From M3007 sp044230315 (GTDB lineage: Bacteria > Bacteroidota > Bacteroidia > Chitinophagales > Saprospiraceae), in NCBI GenBank assembly GCA_044230315.1, contig JBGARJ010000020.1, positions 1 to 64,000 on the forward strand: DNA of 64,000 nucleotides, given 5' to 3'. The translations under genes were made by a program, and so were the position numbers. Shown here in pieces: positions 9,095 to 17,880 of the stretch (position 1 is its first letter; the number at the start of each line of letters is the position of its first letter). The notes under the pieces are model-generated. The model made no database searches and was not told the origin of the DNA. It saw nothing but the letters and a program-made list of their open reading frames with translations.

Positions 9095-9130
9095 GAAGCT
9101 GCATCAACAGGGTTCGTTTGATACAGCTTC
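9095..9130 (-). terminator. Rho-independent terminator of the mini ribosomal protein gene
   Basis: A 13-bp stem (9095-9107 with 9118-9130, one G-T pair) closes an 11-nt loop. Read on the minus strand it is followed by CTTATTTT. It lies about 80 nt after the stop codon at 9211. Confidence 0.55.
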
Positions 9131-9210
9131 TTGGCTCGACGGTGCGTTCGGCGCTGACTCCGGCAGTGCGGTTTCCTATAAAAAGGGCGCCGATGCCTGT
9201 AGTTCAGGCA

Positions 9211-9306
9211 CTAGCGGTTCTTCTTCTTATGTCGATTCTTGCGCAGGCGCTTTTTGCGCTTATGCGTGGCAATTTTGTGACGTTTGCGTTTTCTTCCGCA
9301 AGGCAT
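9211..9306 (-). CDS. 31-aa mS38/COX24 (AURKAIP1)-like small ribosomal protein
   Basis: A 31-codon gene below normal gene-finding cut-offs. The product starts MPCGRKRKRHKIATHKRKK and ends RHKKKNR; about two thirds of its residues are Lys, Arg or His. The KxxTHKRKKRLRKNRHKKK pattern matches the COX24_C/AURKAIP1 family, which includes mitochondrial mS38 and mycobacterial bS22, at the decoding-site side of the small subunit. A near-identical mini protein is common in Bacteroidota. The ATG, TAG stop and downstream hairpin terminator make it a complete unit. It sits between the TPR gene and rng on the same strand. Ribosomal incorporation is inferred from the family. Confidence 0.85.
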   Translation of the reverse strand: MPCGRKRKRHKIATHKRKKRLRKNRHKKKNR

Positions 9307-9345
9307 ACTCTACGAAATTATAAGTGATCAATTATTGTTCATTTT

Positions 9346-9363
9346 GCCTGCCGACGGGCAGGC
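9346..9363. terminator. Short GC-rich hairpin between the TPR and mini ribosomal protein genes
   Basis: GCCTGCC and GGCAGGC form a perfect 7-bp stem with a 4-nt loop, followed on the plus strand by TTTTCTTTATT. The flanking genes are on the minus strand, where the hairpin is followed by AAAATG, so orientation and role are doubtful. Confidence 0.3.
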
Positions 9364-9375
9364 TTTTCTTTATTG

Positions 9376-10158
9376 CTACCGGCCACAAAGGGCCTTAAAT
9401 TCAGCGGCTTTATCCGCCTTGCCGGCGCCTTCATAGGCTTTTGCCAGCAGGCAGGGGGTATTCGGATTGGTTTTATCGAGCGACCAGGCCTTTTCCAGGC
9501 GTTCGACTGCGCGCGTCCATTGGGCGGTCTTAATCGCCAAACGGCCGAGCGCGTTGTACACCGAAGCGTTCTCCGGGTGTTTTTGTTCGAGGTCGCGCAA
9601 CAGGAGCACGGCCTGCATGGGATTATCAGCCGGTGGCACTTCGGCGTACACCAGGGCCAGGTTGACCCGGTGTTCCACACGCTCCGGCTGAAGCGAAATC
9701 GCGCTTTCAAACGCTTTTACCGCATGCGCGCCGCAGTATTGGCGCAACTGGGGGTCCAGCGTACCGCCGGTCAGGGCCAGGTAATAGGTGGCCCCGGCGA
9801 CCGACCACGCCGAATCGGTGTTTTCCAGTTCGGCTACTTGTTCGGCATATCCGCCGGCCACCGGCACATTGCCCTGAGCGTACCACCAGCCCGACAATTT
9901 TTTGAGGGCCGCTGCGCGGTCGGGGTCGGTTGTTGCCTGCTCGGCCTGCTGTTCCAGCGTTTGCAACCGGGTTGCCGTGTCGCCGGCGAGTCGGGCTTTA
10001 GCCTGCTCCAACAGCGTAGCAAAACCGGTGCTTTCTCCCTGGATAGCGCGCGAACGTTCCACGATCTGCTGGGTTTTAGGGGTGGTGTTGAAACCCAGGT
10101 AGAGAACCAAAAAAACGGCAACGGCTGCAGCTAAGGCCAGGTATTGTGCTTTGTTCAT
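9376..10158 (-). CDS. Membrane-anchored TPR protein
   Basis: A 260-aa protein with an N-terminal transmembrane anchor (about residues 6-23, YLALAAAVAVFLVLYLGF). A coiled, charged region follows, then at least two tetratricopeptide units (about 150-255; ALGRLAIKTAQWTRAVERLE and LAKAYEGAGKADKAAEF are clear TPR helices). TPRs are protein-binding scaffolds; the partner is unknown. It lies between HU upstream and the mini ribosomal protein and rng downstream, all on the minus strand. This order recurs in Bacteroidota and hints at a shared RNA or translation context. Confidence 0.8.
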   Translation of the reverse strand: MNKAQYLALAAAVAVFLVLYLGFNTTPKTQQIVERSRAIQGESTGFATLLEQAKARLAGDTATRLQTLEQQAEQATTDPDRAAALKKLSGWWYAQGNVPVAGGYAEQVAELENTDSAWSVAGATYYLALTGGTLDPQLRQYCGAHAVKAFESAISLQPERVEHRVNLALVYAEVPPADNPMQAVLLLRDLEQKHPENASVYNALGRLAIKTAQWTRAVERLEKAWSLDKTNPNTPCLLAKAYEGAGKADKAAEFKALCGR

Positions 10159-10403
10159 ACTGTAGCGGCGCGCGATACGCCACGGGCTAAAATTAAGTCA
10201 TCCGATCGCCCAACTAACCCCGAAAATCGCCCCGAAACGGGTTTAGAATATATTTGGGTTTTCATGCTGCGGCAAAAACGCGAAAGTTTTGGTTCAGATC
10301 AGGTAATTTTTGCAGGCGTGTGCGGACAATCCGGCAAAAACTTAACCCTGTATGAAATAAACCTTTCCGTTTGCAGCCCGGCGATGAAAATCCAAACATG
10401 TTC

Positions 10404-10715
10404 TTAATCTTCACCTTCGTCGTTCGGCAGCGTCGTAACGTTTTTCTTCACTTGTTCCACAAACACTTTGGCTGGTTTGAACGACGGGATAAAGTGCTCT
10501 GGAATTTCGATGGCTTTTCCTTTTTTGATGTGACGACCGATTTTTTTTGCGCGTTTTTTGATAATAAAACTTCCAAAGCCGCGAATGTAGACGTTTTCGC
10601 CGCTCTGCAGGGTCGTCTTAATTTCTTTGAATAGCGCTTCGAGCGAAACTAACACGTCAACTTTTGCGACGCCAGTCTTCTCGGAAATGGCATTCACAAG
10701 GTCAGCCTTTCTCAT
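10404..10715 (-). CDS. HU-family DNA-binding protein
   Basis: A 103-aa nucleoid protein of the HU/IHF family. It starts MRKADLVNAISEKTGV, has the ENVYIRGFGSFIIKKRA beta-arm base with the GFGSF signature, and ends in a short acidic tail (LPNDEGED). The DNA-intercalating arm IGRHIKKGKAIEIPEHFIP carries Pro in the usual place. It bends and compacts DNA without strong sequence preference. It is first of a minus-strand group and divergent from yicC. A CAAAGATC at 10779-10786 reads GATCTTTG on the minus strand, one mismatch from the -7 consensus, and may be its promoter. Confidence 0.94.
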   Translation of the reverse strand: MRKADLVNAISEKTGVAKVDVLVSLEALFKEIKTTLQSGENVYIRGFGSFIIKKRAKKIGRHIKKGKAIEIPEHFIPSFKPAKVFVEQVKKNVTTLPNDEGED

Positions 10716-10977
10716 GTTTTATTTTGTTGATTTTGAACAAGTTATAGAAAAAATGAGGGCGCTTCGGAAAACGAGACGCAAAGATCGCACAATTTTTTAC
10801 CCACACAAATATTTGCCGCACTTTTTCCGTCCCGTATTCGGTTGAAAATCAAAAAACAATCCCTTTGTTTCCTATCGGACCGAATTTGACTGTTCGTTGC
10901 AAACTTACTCTAAATCAGAACTTTACAATACATTTCCGCGAAAATAGTTTTCAACAATTCCTACGGCCCTTTTTGTC
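10716..10977. other. Divergent HU / yicC promoter region
   Basis: This AT-rich intergenic region carries outward-facing promoter candidates: GATCTTTG on the minus strand (10779-10786) for HU, and the TACCTTTG element just beyond its right edge for yicC. No gene or strong hairpin is seen. Confidence 0.4.
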
Positions 10978-10985
10978 TACCTTTG
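10978..10985 (+). promoter_or_regulatory. Putative -7 promoter element of yicC
   Basis: TACCTTTG is an exact TAnnTTTG match, 37 nt before the ATG of yicC. No Shine-Dalgarno sequence follows. Confidence 0.55.
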
Positions 10986-11022
10986 CCGACTGCCCCGACC
11001 TTTCACCCAATTTCAGCAAGAT

Positions 11023-11898
11023 ATGCTCCTCTCTATGACCGGCTACGGCCGCGCTTCCGGCACCTTTGGCGGTAAAACGATCTCCGTCGAAGTCCGCACC
11101 CTGAACTCGAAACTGACCGACCTGAAGTTGCGGGTGCCCGCCGACTATAAAGAAAAGGAAATCGAACTGCGCAAACTCGTGACCGACCACGCCGAGCGGG
11201 GCAAAATCGATTTGCTGGTGGAAGTCCAAAACGCCGACGGCGCCGCGCTCGTCAGCCTCAATGAGGGCCTCTTTCGCGGCTACCACCGCGAGCTGACCCG
11301 CCTGGCGAGCGAACTCAACATCCCCCAACACGACTTGTTGCAGGCTATTCTCCGCATTCCCAACGTGGTGGCGGCCTCCTCCGGCGATCTGGACGAAGAT
11401 GAATGGGAAGCGGTATGCGGCGTGGTTACCCACGCCCTCGATCATTTGAAAAACTTCCGCCGGCAGGAAGGCCACGCCCTGGAATCCGACCTGCGGCTCC
11501 GGGTAGCCAATATCCTGATCTACCTGAGCGACATCGCGCCCTTCGAACAGGAGCGCTTCGCCCGCATGCGCGAACGCTTGCGCAACAACATGGAAGAGGC
11601 TTACGGCAAAGACAACCTCGACACCAACCGCTTCGAACAGGAGATCCTCTACTACCTCGAAAAAATGGATATCACCGAGGAAAAAGTACGGCTTGAACAA
11701 CACTGCAAGTATTTCCTCGAACAGATCGAGAACAAAAACCAGTCGGCGGGCCGCACGCTCAATTTTATCAGCCAGGAAATGGGCCGCGAAATCAACACCC
11801 TGGGCGCCAAAGCCTACGATGCCGAAATCCAGCGGCTGGTGGTGCAGATGAAAGACGAACTGGAAAAGATCAAGGAACAACTGGCCAACGTGCTGTAG
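11023..11898 (+). CDS. yicC: YicC-family endoribonuclease
   Basis: A 291-aa cytosolic protein of the YicC/YloC family, now known as RNases acting on structured or small RNAs. The start MLLSMTGYGRAS is the family N-terminal signature. The NSKLTDLKLRVP segment and the C-terminal NQSAGRTLNFISQEMGREI followed by INTLGAKAYDAEIQ are the conserved C-terminal domain. It is full length. The ATG follows a clear -7 element, so it is probably monocistronic. It is convergent with the frameshifted methyltransferase. Confidence 0.94.
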   Translation: MLLSMTGYGRASGTFGGKTISVEVRTLNSKLTDLKLRVPADYKEKEIELRKLVTDHAERGKIDLLVEVQNADGAALVSLNEGLFRGYHRELTRLASELNIPQHDLLQAILRIPNVVAASSGDLDEDEWEAVCGVVTHALDHLKNFRRQEGHALESDLRLRVANILIYLSDIAPFEQERFARMRERLRNNMEEAYGKDNLDTNRFEQEILYYLEKMDITEEKVRLEQHCKYFLEQIENKNQSAGRTLNFISQEMGREINTLGAKAYDAEIQRLVVQMKDELEKIKEQLANVL

Positions 11899-11912
11899 TT
11901 TGAAGTTTGCGG

Positions 11913-12646
11913 TTATTTCCCCACCCGGCACAACAGCGGAAACCGGATTTCCCGCTCCGCCACCCCACCCCAGGCTGCCTGCGCCGCCTGCGCAAGCTGA
12001 TCAACCGGGTTTTCACCCCGCTCGCGCTGATAATGCTGCACCGCCGACCAGGTGCTGAGGTAACCCAACATGGCGTCGAACGACCAATGGTAGTTCATGG
12101 CAAATGGCGGAAGGTCCAACTCCTCAAACGGAAACGGGATCGTCCGGTAGCCATCGTCGATATAGCGCCGCTCGGGGTCCCAGAATGGGCCTACGGTTTC
12201 GCCGTAAAACCGGCGGACAACGGCATCCAGCGCCGGGCTGTCGGTCTCAAACAGGCCATACCCGATCACCGCCAGCACTCCGCCCGGCTTCAGCACCCGC
12301 CGCACTTCGGCATAAAAGCGTTCAAAGTCGAACCAATGGATGGCCTGCGCCACCACAACCAGGTCGAAACTCCCGGCCGGCGCGGAACACTGCTCGGCGG
12401 GTTCGACGGCATAGCGGATGTTCGGCAAGGCCGGCGCTTCGCGCAGCTGCTTTTCGCTGATATCCGTGGCGAGTATCCGGTCAAAATGCCCGGCCAGCAG
12501 CGCCGCCACCTGGCCGTTTCCGGTGCCGCAATCCCAGGCGCCGGAGCGCGCAGGCGCCAGCGCAGCCAGCCGGGCAATGAGTGCAGGCGGGTAGCCGGGC
12601 GGAACCGGGCATAACCGGCAGATTTGTGTGGAAAATTGTCTTTCAT
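11913..12646 (-). pseudogene. SAM-dependent methyltransferase with a single-base frameshift near its N-terminus
   Basis: The main frame encodes a class I methyltransferase: WDCGTGNGQVA (SAM motif I), ATDISEKQL, FDLVVVAQAIHWFD and RRVLKPGGVLAVIGYG. The natural N-terminus lies in another frame: ATG 12646 reads MKDNFPHKSAGYARFRP and then loses homology, while the -1 frame resumes exactly with GYPPALIARL. One C appears missing from the C-run at 12597-12600, so CGC-CCC-GGC has become CGC-CCG-GC. Everything downstream is intact to a normal stop, so the lesion is recent, a sequencing or assembly error, or a recoding site. The alternative in-frame start (TTG 12653) gives a non-family N-terminus. The substrate is unknown. 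Confidence 0.72.
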
Positions 12647-12654
12647 GCCGCAAA

Positions 12655-14274
12655 TTAACGGATAATACACACGGTCCCCGTAAAAGCGACCCGCTCGCAT
12701 AATTCCGTTTTCAAGGTAAGAACATAGGTATATACACCGGCCGCACAATCGCGCCCGCGGTGTCTGCCATCCCAACCCGCGGAAGGTTCGTTTGTGCTGA
12801 ACAGCAGGCTCCCCCAGCGGTCGTACACCTCAAAATGGTACGCTTGAAAATCAAGCGCCGGAAAGGCCGGCACAAAAAAGTCATTTACCCCGTCATCGTT
12901 GGGGCTGAATACATTGGGGAGGTAGCAATATGCCGAATCGCCGGTCCATTCCCGGTTTTGCAAAAATTGAAGGTCCAAAACGACGATACTGTCGCAACCG
13001 TATACCGAGGAAAGGGTGTCGGTGTACCGGCCGGTCGCGGTAAGCGCACGGCCGTTAAAATCGAACGCCACGCCCTGGCAAAGGGCTACTTGTTGTTCGA
13101 CACGAAAAAGCTCGTGGACATACAGGAATAGGGTCCGGACACTGTCGCAGCCGTCGACCGAGAATAAGGTGTCGGTATACACACCCGGTGCGGAGTAGCC
13201 CGCATAAGACGCGCCGGCGCAAAGGTGAACGGTATCGGTGGTGGCATACTCCGGCGACGCTTCGATTTCCGCAACCGCGCTGGCAACCGCGCACAGCAAG
13301 TTGCCGGCGTTGCCCGCAGCGCCGCCTACCAGGCGGTAAAAGCCCGCATCGGCGGGCGTGGGTGCGGCGATCCGGTAAACGGAGTCGGTAGCGCCGGGGA
13401 TATTCGCCCAGGCGCCGGTAGCGGGGTCGAACTTTTGCCATTGAAATTGCGGCGGGGCAAATCCCTGCAAATCGGCCGTTAAAAGTATGGGCATACCCGG
13501 CGATTCGCCGCAAAACTGGAAATAAGGGTCACTGGTCAGCACCGCGCCGCCGCAAATCCCGAAGAACACGTCGTCGATGGCCACGTCGTTGGCGATGCAA
13601 CCCGGTTGGTCGTTGATCAATTCGATGAGCACGTTCCCATTCACCGTTCCGGAATTCCAGAGGGCGGCCGTCTGCACCCAGAAACAATCGGGGTAACTCG
13701 TCGGCGGGTCGATCGGCACGCCGCCCACTTCAAAATGAAAAAGCGGAGCGGGTTTGCCGCAGCCGGGTTCGACGTTGCGCACCCACACGGAAAATACATA
13801 GTTGGTGTTGGGGCATACCGTGACCGTCTGTTTCCAGTAGGCCCGTCCGGCGACGGCGTCGGGGTCGATGGTCAGAAAAAAGCCCTTGCCCGTCGTATGG
13901 TCATCGAGCGGATTATTGCACACCGCCAGCGTCACCACCGACGTGTTGCTGGGGTCGGTCGGATCACTGCTGGTCGGCGTGTTGGGGGGGCCGTATTGAG
14001 CCGACAGCGCAGGCGGATAAATCTGGCAAGCCGGGCTTACATGCGGGTTGGTCTGGGTGACCAGTATCCAGCCCTGCGTGGCGCACCCGCCTTTGGTAGC
14101 ATTGTTGAGGCCACGGCCGAAGTCGGAGGTAAAGCCGTAGTACCCTTGTTCGAAGTTGCCGTTGACGATGAGGTTCGGGCCAAGGAGCGGGCAGGCGCCC
14201 GGTTGTGCGGATGCCGGTTGCACAGCGGCGCAGAGCAGGAGGGCGGTCAAGGTGGTTATATATCGCATGGACAC
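12655..14274 (-). CDS. T9SS type B sorting-domain (gliding-motility-associated C-terminal) protein
   Basis: A 539-aa exported protein. Signal peptide (TALLLCAAVQPASAQ), then a lectin-like beta-sandwich with NLIVNGNFEQG at its start (about 30-240), an Ig-like segment (QFQWQKFDPATGAW, about 265-340), two related Cys-containing repeats ending YTDTLFSVDGCDSV and YTDTLSSVYGCDSI, and a CHU_C/type B sorting domain with YLPNVFSPNDDGVNDFF, YDRWGSLLF, GWDG and AAGVYTYVL. Type B proteins are secreted by T9SS and kept at or shed from the surface. No catalytic motif is seen, so an adhesive or structural role is inferred. ATG 14268 (MRYITT) is an equally possible start. Confidence 0.87.
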   Translation of the reverse strand: MSMRYITTLTALLLCAAVQPASAQPGACPLLGPNLIVNGNFEQGYYGFTSDFGRGLNNATKGGCATQGWILVTQTNPHVSPACQIYPPALSAQYGPPNTPTSSDPTDPSNTSVVTLAVCNNPLDDHTTGKGFFLTIDPDAVAGRAYWKQTVTVCPNTNYVFSVWVRNVEPGCGKPAPLFHFEVGGVPIDPPTSYPDCFWVQTAALWNSGTVNGNVLIELINDQPGCIANDVAIDDVFFGICGGAVLTSDPYFQFCGESPGMPILLTADLQGFAPPQFQWQKFDPATGAWANIPGATDSVYRIAAPTPADAGFYRLVGGAAGNAGNLLCAVASAVAEIEASPEYATTDTVHLCAGASYAGYSAPGVYTDTLFSVDGCDSVRTLFLYVHELFRVEQQVALCQGVAFDFNGRALTATGRYTDTLSSVYGCDSIVVLDLQFLQNREWTGDSAYCYLPNVFSPNDDGVNDFFVPAFPALDFQAYHFEVYDRWGSLLFSTNEPSAGWDGRHRGRDCAAGVYTYVLTLKTELCERVAFTGTVCIIR

Positions 14275-14425
14275 CAGGCGCAGGTTAATTGCCGGTTTTG
14301 GAGCACACTGCTATTGATGACGGACAAAATATGGAAAAGGTTGGATTGGAAGGCGTTTTAAGAATTCCTGCTCGGGCAGCCCGGTTTTGCGCAGCAAGCA
14401 ATGCGCCGGAATGGCCGGCCGGCCT

Positions 14426-16870
14426 TCACACCGGGTCCACGTCCACCCCCACCCGCACCTGTCCCCAACGGGGCTTGCTGGTCACGGTTTCCGTCGCTTG
14501 CCGGATCAGGTCTTTGGCTGCCTGGATCAGCGGCGCCGACTTTTCGAGTTTGACCATGATCTGCTGGCCGTAGTAGCCCCGGATACGGGGTATATGCGGC
14601 TGGACCGGCCCCAGTACGCGGTCGCCGAGGCGTTGGCGCAAGAGACTGCCGAACAGGGTGGCTGCCTGTAGCGCGATCTTGTCGTCTTTGTGTTGCAGGC
14701 TTATGTGGATAAGGCGGAAAAACGGCGGGTAACGGAATTCCTGCCGTTCGTGCAGCTCGCGCTTGAAAAATCCCTGAAAATCGCCGAGCAGCACCTCCTG
14801 CAGCACCGGGTGCGCCGGGTTCCAGGCTTGTACGAGCACCTTGCCGCGCTTGTGTTTGCGGCCCGCGCGGCCGGCCACCTGGGTGAGGAGTTGGTAAGCG
14901 CGTTCGCCGGCCCGGAAATCGGGGAAGCGGATCAGTTGGTCGGCGCCCAGTACGCCCACGATCCCCACATTGTCGAAGTCGAGGCCTTTGGTGACCATTT
15001 GGGTGCCCACCAGGATGTCGAGCCGTTTTTCTTCGAAATCATTGAGAATATTGATCAGGTTGGTTTTGGTGCCGGCGGTATCGAGGTCCATGCGGCCGAT
15101 GCGGGCGTCGGGCAGAAAGAGCCGGAGTTCGTCTTCAATTTTTTCAGTGCCAAAGCCGAGCAGGGTGATCTTGCCGCTGCCACAGGCGGGGCACAGGGTG
15201 GGTGTTTCCTCCTGGTAGCCGCAGTAGTGGCAACGCAGGCGGTGGCTGTGCTTGTGGTAAGTGAGGCTCACGTCGCAGTGGCGGCATTGTGCCGTCCAGC
15301 CGCATACGGGGCATTCGAGGATCGGCGAATAGCCCCGGCGATTTTGGAAGAGGATAGCCTGTTCGCCGTTTGCCAGAGCGGCTTGCAGCGCTTCGAGCAG
15401 GGCCGGCGAAAAGAGGCTGTGCATTTGCTTGGCCTTGTGTTGCTGGCGCAGGTCAACGGTGAGCATTTCGGGCAGTTCGAGCCCGCCGAACCGCGCGGGC
15501 ATTTCCACCAGGCCGTATTTGCCCGTTTGGGCGTTGTAATAGGTCTCTACTGCCGGCGTAGCCGTGCCGAGCAACACCTTGGCGCCGTACAGGCCGGCCA
15601 GGAAAATGGCCGTATCGCGGGCGTTGTAGCGCGGGGCCGGGTCGTATTGTTTGAACGAGGGATCGTGTTCTTCGTCGACGATGATCAGTTGAAGGTTTTG
15701 GAAGGGTAAAAACAGCCCCGAGCGGGCCGACAACAGCACCGGTTTGCCGGAGGCGGCGGCGCGCCACACTTCCACCCGTTCGTTGTAGTTGATCTTCGAA
15801 TGGTACACGGCTACGTCGGCGCCGAACACGCGTTGCAAACGGTTGATGATCTGCGTAGTGAGGGCGATTTCGGGTAAAAGGTACAGCACCTGACCGCCCT
15901 GGAGCAACACTTCGCGCATCAGTTCGAGGTATACCCGGGTCTTGCCGCTGCCGGTGACGCCGTGCAGGAGTACGGTGTTTTTGTCGCGGAACCGGGCATG
16001 GATTTCGGTCAGTGCACGGCGCTGCTGATCCGACAGTTCGCCGGCCGCCATGATCTCGTCTTCGAAGCCGGCCATGCGGCTGATCTCGCGCTCATACAGT
16101 TCAAGCACTTCTTTTTTCACCAGCGCCCGCAGGGTGGCTTCGGAAGTGCCGGCTTTGTCGAGTACTTCCTGGCGGCGTACATAGGGCCGGCTGCGGCTGA
16201 TGTGCAAAAACGCCAGCAGGGTTTCGAGTTGTCGTTCGGCTTTCGCCAGTTCGTCGAAGACCGGCCGGAGCAGATCGGAATCGGAGCGGAAGGGTTCGGC
16301 CAGGCGTACGGCCCACACTTTTTTGGGGCGGAATTTTTCCTGCAGGTCTTCGCGCAGGGAGAGCACGCCTTTCAGCAACAGGCGCTGCACGACCGGGAAC
16401 ACGGTTTTTTTGTTGAGGATCTTCCGCACGTCGTCGATGCTGATCTCGTTTTGCAGGTGCAGGGCTTCGGCGATGAGGTATTCGTCGTTGTCGAGTTCGG
16501 AAAAATCGTCGCCGTAAGCGGTGGTAAACACCAATTTGGTTTCGCTGGTCAGTTTGAGGTGGCCCGGCAGGGCGGCGATCATGACCTCGCCGAGGGTGCA
16601 GCAGTAATACCCGGCCAGCCAGTCCCACAATTGCAGCTGGTATGGCGTCACTACGGCAATATCGTCGAGTATGGCCGTCAGGGCCTTCACCCGGTACGGC
16701 GGTTGTTCGGAGTGAACCCGTTCCACGATCCCGCTGTACAGTTTGCTTTTGCCAAACGGCACTTCCACGCGTACACCGGGCTGGATCGCGGACGCCAGCT
16801 CGTCGGGTACGGCGTAGGTGTAGGTGCGTTTGGGCAGCGCCAGTGGCAGGATGATATCGGCGAATGTCAT
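14426..16870 (-). CDS. priA: Primosomal replication restart helicase PriA
   Basis: An 814-aa 3'-5' DNA helicase that reloads the replisome at stalled forks. It has an N-terminal 3'-DNA-binding domain (MTFADIILPLALPKRTYTY, with VPFGKSKLYSGIV), Walker A GVTGSGKT with K310, the DEEH box at D399-H402, and a cluster of eight cysteines at about 520-570 (CPVCGW, CRHCD, CHYCG, CPACG) binding two zinc ions. Motifs QMVTKGLDFDNV and QVAGRAGR belong to the second helicase lobe. The start at 16870 matches the family N-terminus; an upstream in-frame ATG at 16942 adds unrelated residues. It is divergent from infC. Confidence 0.97.
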   Translation of the reverse strand: MTFADIILPLALPKRTYTYAVPDELASAIQPGVRVEVPFGKSKLYSGIVERVHSEQPPYRVKALTAILDDIAVVTPYQLQLWDWLAGYYCCTLGEVMIAALPGHLKLTSETKLVFTTAYGDDFSELDNDEYLIAEALHLQNEISIDDVRKILNKKTVFPVVQRLLLKGVLSLREDLQEKFRPKKVWAVRLAEPFRSDSDLLRPVFDELAKAERQLETLLAFLHISRSRPYVRRQEVLDKAGTSEATLRALVKKEVLELYEREISRMAGFEDEIMAAGELSDQQRRALTEIHARFRDKNTVLLHGVTGSGKTRVYLELMREVLLQGGQVLYLLPEIALTTQIINRLQRVFGADVAVYHSKINYNERVEVWRAAASGKPVLLSARSGLFLPFQNLQLIIVDEEHDPSFKQYDPAPRYNARDTAIFLAGLYGAKVLLGTATPAVETYYNAQTGKYGLVEMPARFGGLELPEMLTVDLRQQHKAKQMHSLFSPALLEALQAALANGEQAILFQNRRGYSPILECPVCGWTAQCRHCDVSLTYHKHSHRLRCHYCGYQEETPTLCPACGSGKITLLGFGTEKIEDELRLFLPDARIGRMDLDTAGTKTNLINILNDFEEKRLDILVGTQMVTKGLDFDNVGIVGVLGADQLIRFPDFRAGERAYQLLTQVAGRAGRKHKRGKVLVQAWNPAHPVLQEVLLGDFQGFFKRELHERQEFRYPPFFRLIHISLQHKDDKIALQAATLFGSLLRQRLGDRVLGPVQPHIPRIRGYYGQQIMVKLEKSAPLIQAAKDLIRQATETVTSKPRWGQVRVGVDVDPV

Positions 16871-16999
16871 GGATGGGGACAGGATTTGAGGGGAAGAACG
16901 GATAGAACAGCAATTGGCGACTTGGCGATGAAGCCTCCGCAAACCTAAAACAAAAAATTTTTTTACCGGGCCGGAAACAGTGATTCTGCAAATTATGTT

Positions 17000-17007
17000 T
17001 ACTTTTG
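17000..17007 (+). promoter_or_regulatory. Putative -7 promoter element of infC
   Basis: TACTTTTG matches TAnnTTTG. It would give a leader of a little over 100 nt before the TTG start of infC, longer than for other genes here and long enough for an autoregulatory structure. Confidence 0.45.
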
Positions 17008-17121
17008 TGCACGTAACAAATAATGGCGCTGGGTATTCGGTCGCGATTCCGGGTATCCATTTTTTTTACCCTGCGCCGGCCAGTACCCGGATCGGATTTA
17101 TTCACAAAACATTATTTTTAG

Positions 17122-17871
17122 TTGGCATTAAAACCTTCCTCTCCTAAACCCGGCGGCGGCGGACAAAATCGCCCCGGTGGCGGCAGTGGCCCAAATCGCC
17201 CTGGCGGCGGCAGCGGCCCAAATCGCCCCGGCGGCCCATATCGCCCCGGTGGCGGCGGCACAAGTGGTGGAGGCCCGCGCCCCCCGCAGGGCCGGCGCCC
17301 GTTCCCTCCCCGGCAACAACAAGCCGAACACCGCATCAACGAATTTATTCGCGTACCCGAGCTTCGCTTAGTTGGCGACAACCTGGAAGAAATCAGCCAG
17401 GCCGTCGGCCAAACCGTCGAACCCGGCATTTATCCGACCCCCAAACTCCAGAGTTGGGCGGAAGAACTGGGGCTCGACCTGGTGGAAATCTCCCCGAACG
17501 CCGATCCGCCCGTCGCGCGAATCGTCGACTACAACAAATTCCTGTATCAGAAAAAGAAACGGGAAAAAGAAATGAAGGCCAATGCGGTCAAGCAACAACT
17601 CAAAGAGATCCGCTTCGGCCCGGAAACAGGCGATCACGATTTTGAGTTCAAACTGCGCCACGCCAAAAACTTCCTCTCTGAAGGCAATAAAGTAAAGGCC
17701 TACGTCCAGTTTCGCGGCCGGGCCATCGTATTCAAAGACCGCGGCGAGCTGCTGCTGCTGCGCTTTCTGAAAGAACTCGAAGAATTCGGCGCCCCCGAAC
17801 AATTGCCCCGCATGGACGGCAAACGGATGATGGTAATCATCGCACCGAAAAAAACGGCGGGGAAGAAATGA
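17122..17871 (+). CDS. infC: Translation initiation factor IF-3 with a non-AUG start and Gly/Pro/Arg-rich extension
   Basis: A 249-aa IF-3, which discriminates initiator tRNA and AUG on the 30S subunit. The N-domain (about 68-135: EHRINEFIRVPELRLVGDN, LDLVEISPNADPPVARIVDY), a Lys-rich linker (YQKKKREKEMKA) and the C-domain (KEIRFGPETGDHDFEFKL) are complete. Residues 1-65 are an added low-complexity stretch with GGSGPNRPGG-type repeats. An in-frame TAG at 17119-17121 directly precedes the TTG at 17122, and the first ATG of the frame lies deep inside, so initiation must use a non-AUG codon. IF-3 genes commonly use rare starts for autoregulation. First gene of the infC-rpmI-rplT cluster. Confidence 0.95.
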   Translation: MALKPSSPKPGGGGQNRPGGGSGPNRPGGGSGPNRPGGPYRPGGGGTSGGGPRPPQGRRPFPPRQQQAEHRINEFIRVPELRLVGDNLEEISQAVGQTVEPGIYPTPKLQSWAEELGLDLVEISPNADPPVARIVDYNKFLYQKKKREKEMKANAVKQQLKEIRFGPETGDHDFEFKLRHAKNFLSEGNKVKAYVQFRGRAIVFKDRGELLLLRFLKELEEFGAPEQLPRMDGKRMMVIIAPKKTAGKK

Positions 17872-17880
17872 TATAATGTG

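Noticed and set aside
8907..9323. Ser/Cys-rich plus-strand frame
   Set aside because: It is antisense to the convincing mini ribosomal protein gene and its terminator, and has no recognisable domain.
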